From the NCBI RefSeq assembly GCF_002571225.1, contig NZ_NVEC01000102.1:1-61820 (forward strand): a DNA stretch of 61,820 bases, written 5' to 3'. A program made the position numbers and the translations under genes. This document shows, one piece after another, positions 59,174 through 61,820 of this stretch. The stretch's first letter is position 1. The number at the start of each line of letters is the position of its first letter. The stretch is from Bacillus sp. AFS059628. Its GTDB lineage: Bacteria > Bacillota > Bacilli > Bacillales > Bacillaceae_G. The notes under the pieces are model-generated. The model did no database searches, was not told the origin of the DNA, and saw nothing but the letters and a program-made list of their open reading frames with translations.

Positions 59174-59806
59174 ATGCAAACAAAAAGAGTTTTTCTATAT
59201 GTATTTAATACAATGTCGGACTGGGAATATGGATATTTAATTACCGAACTAAATTTAGGAAGATATTTCAAAAAAGATTTAGTACCTTTAAAAGTAATTA
59301 CAGTAGGAGCTAATAAAGAAATGATTACTACTATGGGGGGACTGAGCATAAAACCAGATATTTCCCTTGATGAATGTACTTTTGAGAGTAAAGATCTTTT
59401 AATTTTACCAGGAGGGACTACTTGGAGTGAAGAGATTCATCAACCTATCTTGGAAAGAGTTGGCCAAGCTTTAAAGTTTGGTACTATTGTTGCTGCAATT
59501 TGTGGTGCAACTGAGGCCCTTGCAAATATGGGATACTTAGATACTAGAAAGCATACAACTAATAATTTAGAATACACTAAAATGGTATGTCCTAACTATA
59601 AAGGAGAAAAGTTCTATGAGTTGGGATCTGCGGTATCTGATGCGAATTTAGTTACTGCATCAGGAATAGCTCCTCTGGAATTTGCGATGGAAGTACTGAA
59701 AAAATTAGATGTATTTGCACCAGATACATTACATTCATGGTATAACCTAAATAAAACTCACAAACCTGAATACTTCTTCCAGTTAATGAATTCAATAAAT
59801 TGCTGA
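59174..59806 (+). CDS. DJ-1/PfpI family protein
   Basis: ATG 59174 follows TTGGAGTG. In the 210-residue class I glutamine-amidotransferase-like protein, DLLILPGGTTWSEE provides the acidic/loop region and AAICGATEALANMG the nucleophile elbow with its Cys near residue 118. In DJ-1-like proteins this Cys carries chaperone, deglycase or hydratase activity, with a nearby Glu/Asp. The gene is probably regulated by the upstream WYL protein. The activity is unknown. Confidence 0.88.
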   Translation: MQTKRVFLYVFNTMSDWEYGYLITELNLGRYFKKDLVPLKVITVGANKEMITTMGGLSIKPDISLDECTFESKDLLILPGGTTWSEEIHQPILERVGQALKFGTIVAAICGATEALANMGYLDTRKHTTNNLEYTKMVCPNYKGEKFYELGSAVSDANLVTASGIAPLEFAMEVLKKLDVFAPDTLHSWYNLNKTHKPEYFFQLMNSINC

Positions 59807-59845
59807 ACTAAAAAATCAACTAAGCAGATTTATATTTATTTAAAA

Positions 59846-59883
59846 AATAACCATGCTCTAGACAATGTCAAAGCATGGTTATT
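59846..59883. terminator. Hairpin terminator
   Basis: AATAACCATGCT and AGCATGGTTATT form a 12-bp perfect stem around 14 bases. The A-run on the left makes it strongest for minus-strand transcripts. Confidence 0.7.
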
Positions 59884-60164
59884 GAATATAACTTAAAAAT
59901 GGTTATAAAGTAATGAAAATTCCTTAACGTTGTATATTCGTATTTTCCTGACGTTACCTCTATAAAAGGAAATATGATAACAATCATATACCGGAAGTGA
60001 TAGAACTGAGTTATAAAAAGTAGAAGAAAAGTGTTACGTTAATACTTTTTAGAGCACTCAATTATTGAGTGTTTTTTTGTTTAGGACATAATTGTTTTAA
60101 ATGGAAATAAACTACCAATAGGTGATATCCTTAAAGTATAGTATTTACTTTGAATAGGAGGCTG
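59884..60164. other. Intergenic region with an orphan terminator
   Basis: No gene is seen. CCTGACGTTA at about 59947-59956 repeats half of the palindrome at 59101. TATAAA follows at 59961. A perfect terminator lies at 60054-60078. A short RNA between them is possible. Confidence 0.35.
60054..60078 (+). terminator. Rho-independent terminator
   Basis: CACTCAAT and ATTGAGTG pair around two to four bases, followed by seven Ts. Confidence 0.85.
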
Positions 60165-60377
60165 ATGGAGTCTATGGCGGTACGTATAGTCGATGATTTA
60201 CAGCAATTATCGTTATTACTAATGTTTTTAAGTACATTTATATTTTACAGATATTTAAAAAGGGTTAGGCGAGAGAGAAAATTGACTGGTTTTGAATGGA
60301 CAATGTATTTTGCCACTCAATTTGCGACATTAATTTGGGCATTCACTTATTTTATTAAACACTTAGGTGAATCGTAA
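60165..60377 (+). CDS. Small two-span membrane protein
   Basis: AGGAGG (60156-60161) lies three bases before ATG 60165 and twelve before ATG 60174, so the start is uncertain. The 67- to 70-residue product has a first span (LSLLLMFLSTFIFYRYL), a basic loop (KRVRRERK) and a second span (WTMYFATQFATLIWAFTYFI). It is a single gene of unknown function. Confidence 0.65.
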   Translation: MESMAVRIVDDLQQLSLLLMFLSTFIFYRYLKRVRRERKLTGFEWTMYFATQFATLIWAFTYFIKHLGES

Positions 60378-60405
60378 TTTCTATTCATTTTCAACTAGTT
60401 TACTG

Positions 60406-60648
60406 TTATCTATTAGGAATATAAATATAGTTTGTATCTAAATCAATGACAACATTGCTCATGATGTATTCTCGTAGTAACTTTGGGATTCTTTTATAAT
60501 GGTACTGTACACAAAATAAGCTTAGAGGCTCTTCATTAGATATCTTTTCATTTTTCATATTTATATACATTGTTCTTAATTCGTTTAGAGAACAGTTAAG
60601 GCCAATAACATACTCATTTATTCCATATCCATCAAATTCAATTATCAT
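60406..60648 (-). CDS. Hypothetical 80-residue protein
   Basis: ATG 60648 opens a frame with normal protein character (IEFDGYGINEYVIGLNCSLNEL, then YHYKRIPKLLREYIMSN and VVIDLDTNYIYIP). There is no Shine-Dalgarno sequence, only AACAGTGATAAT upstream. There is no membrane span or known motif. It faces the gene at 60165 convergently. It may be a truncated or small stand-alone protein. Confidence 0.5.
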   Translation of the reverse strand: MIIEFDGYGINEYVIGLNCSLNELRTMYINMKNEKISNEEPLSLFCVQYHYKRIPKLLREYIMSNVVIDLDTNYIYIPNR

Positions 60649-60759
60649 ATTATCACTGTTGGGTGCTAGCCAACTTTATAGCTCAAATTTTAGATGAATC
60701 TATTATACATTCTTTGAAATTTAGTGAGAATATATTTTTATAAAATGAGAGGGTTATAA

Positions 60760-61686
60760 ATGGAACAAAATAAATTAGTTTTAGAAGGACCAAAACGTCT
60801 TAAGTGGAAAACGCGCGAAATTAAGTCTATACAGGGTGATGAAATTATCGTTAAAACAATTGTAGGTGCAATAAGTATTGGAGCAGAGTTACCACAGTAT
60901 AAAGAATCGGATGTTACAGATACAAATCCTATCTATCTAAGAAAAACTGGATATGAAAGTTATGGTGAAGTAATTCAAGTTGGTAATAAAGTAACAAATT
61001 TAAATGTAGGTGATAAAGTAGTTTCTTTTTATGGACATGAAACGATAGGAATAGTTAAGGGAGATAAAGTAATTCGAGTGCCTAGTTATATAAAACCTAA
61101 AGTTGCTTTATTATCTATTCTTTCGTGTGATGCTGCTAAAGGGGTATTGAAGCTAGACCCGCGACAGGATGAAAAAGTACTTATTACTGGAATGGGAGTT
61201 ATCGGTTTACTCGCTTGTTATTTCTTAAAATACTATGTAGGTGTTGAGCATGTGGATGTTGTTGAGCCTAATAAAAATAGAACAGAATTTGCAAAGAAGT
61301 TTGGTGCGAAAAACCTCTTTGATTCAGAAAAACAAATAATAGAAACATATAATTACGGTTTGGAATGTTCTGCTACAAATAGAGGGTTTCACACATTGCA
61401 AAAGGCTATTAATAGTAATGGAGCGATATGCATTCTTTCTGATGGTAATATAGAAGACTTAACATTAACCGCCGACTTTTATCGAAAAGAATTGAAAATC
61501 ATTGGTTCAAGTGATGGATATGATTACCAAAAACATGCAGATTGGTTTTTTAGTCAAATAGAACAGACGCCATGGATAGAAGAGATTTTTCAACATGAAA
61601 TTCATTATACTGCGCTTGAAAAATGTTTTGAGGAATTAAGTGAAGGAATAATTACTCCTTTAAAAGTATTTGTCTCATATGAATAA
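60760..61686 (+). CDS. MDR-family (zinc-type alcohol dehydrogenase-like) oxidoreductase
   Basis: ATG 60760 follows GAGAGGG. The 308-residue protein has the GroES-like N-domain (VGAISIGAELPQYKES, ESYGEVIQVGNKVTNLNVGDKVV). A Rossmann domain follows (VLITGMGVIGLLACYFLKYYV, then VDVVEPNKNRTEFAKKFGAKNLF). The catalytic-zinc Cys and the GHE motif of true alcohol dehydrogenases are missing (ISIGAE and YESYGE instead), as is the structural Cys cluster. It is probably a zinc-free reductase of the MDR family. The substrate is unknown. Confidence 0.85.
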   Translation: MEQNKLVLEGPKRLKWKTREIKSIQGDEIIVKTIVGAISIGAELPQYKESDVTDTNPIYLRKTGYESYGEVIQVGNKVTNLNVGDKVVSFYGHETIGIVKGDKVIRVPSYIKPKVALLSILSCDAAKGVLKLDPRQDEKVLITGMGVIGLLACYFLKYYVGVEHVDVVEPNKNRTEFAKKFGAKNLFDSEKQIIETYNYGLECSATNRGFHTLQKAINSNGAICILSDGNIEDLTLTADFYRKELKIIGSSDGYDYQKHADWFFSQIEQTPWIEEIFQHEIHYTALEKCFEELSEGIITPLKVFVSYE

Positions 61687-61769
61687 TGAACAAAACAAAC
61701 AGATACTTGTCACATAGCTTACATATGTTTCGACACTAATATGATAACAGAGCGCGGAGTAACATGTAC

Positions 61770-61820
61770 GGGAATTTTTTATCCCGCATTTAATGGGCAG
61801 TAAGACCCCCACCTCAAAAT
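61770..61820. repeat. Probable start of an intergenic repeat element (cut by the window end)
   Basis: CGGGAATTTTTTATCCCG forms a small hairpin, followed by CATTTAATGGGCAGTAAGACC and CCCACCTCAAAAT. I recall this word order as recurring between genes in B. cereus group chromosomes. The assignment to a named repeat family is from memory and unverified. Confidence 0.4.

Overview
The window looks like chromosome of a Bacillus cereus group bacterium. The evidence is low-GC DNA, strong AGGAGG-type ribosome sites with frequent TTG and GTG starts, a perfect PlcR box, an nprB-type thermolysin-like protease, sigma-K-type sporulation promoters, an LPXTG-anchored M4 protease, and a Bacillus yng-type leucine catabolic operon. 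No rRNA, tRNA, CRISPR array, intact prophage or complete insertion sequence was seen.

Layout. 1-4.6 kb: end of an OatA-like acyltransferase, a broken yxeA-type gene, and an operon of DsbA-like, MBL-fold and two SnoaL-like proteins behind a promoter with two palindromic operators. 4.7-9.4 kb: small membrane proteins, a DivIC-like protein, several minus-strand terminators, a C1q-like protein with a sigma-K-type promoter, and a secreted protein made of GAPxYxHG-type repeats. 9.6-17.4 kb: XhlA-like remnant, GNAT enzyme, nprB pseudogene, IS3-type remnant, sulfide detoxification pair (SQR plus persulfide dioxygenase-rhodanese), and a phosphoesterase pseudogene. 17.5-21.6 kb: ABC exporter with a TetR regulator, a WGxxGxxG-type exported protein, and a DUF523-DUF1722 protein. 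21.8-29.8 kb: seven-gene leucine/isovalerate degradation operon (acyl-CoA dehydrogenase, biotin carboxylase, biotin carrier, HMG-CoA lyase, enoyl-CoA hydratase, carboxyltransferase, acyl-CoA ligase). 30-40 kb: Cys-rich spore-type protein, GNAT and kinase genes, alpha/beta hydrolase, DinB protein, a VanRS-like two-component system next to a D,D-carboxypeptidase homologue without its catalytic motifs, a broken HD hydrolase, a DUF3885 protein and a nucleosidase. 40-47.4 kb: cell-wall-anchored M4 protease, SAM and AHSA1 proteins, and a PadR / HAAS-domain / serine hydrolase operon. 47.6-61.8 kb: MFS exporter, HAD and HxlR gene fragments, methyltransferase, VOC protein, two APH-type kinases, AraC fusion, M3 oligopeptidase divergent from a MocR regulator, resolvase remnant, WYL regulator with a DJ-1/PfpI gene, and an MDR dehydrogenase. 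The last 50 bases look like the edge of an intergenic repeat.

Two themes stand out. First, gene decay is dense: at least ten broken or truncated genes lie beside healthy ones, some still carrying intact control sites. Second, several small regulator-plus-effector units have readable operators. I did not find one large, clearly new system. The best candidates for new biology are the repeat-peptide precursor (9067-9384), the active-site-less DacA homologue beside VanRS-like genes (32790-35830), and the row of short minus-strand transcription units (6519-6982).
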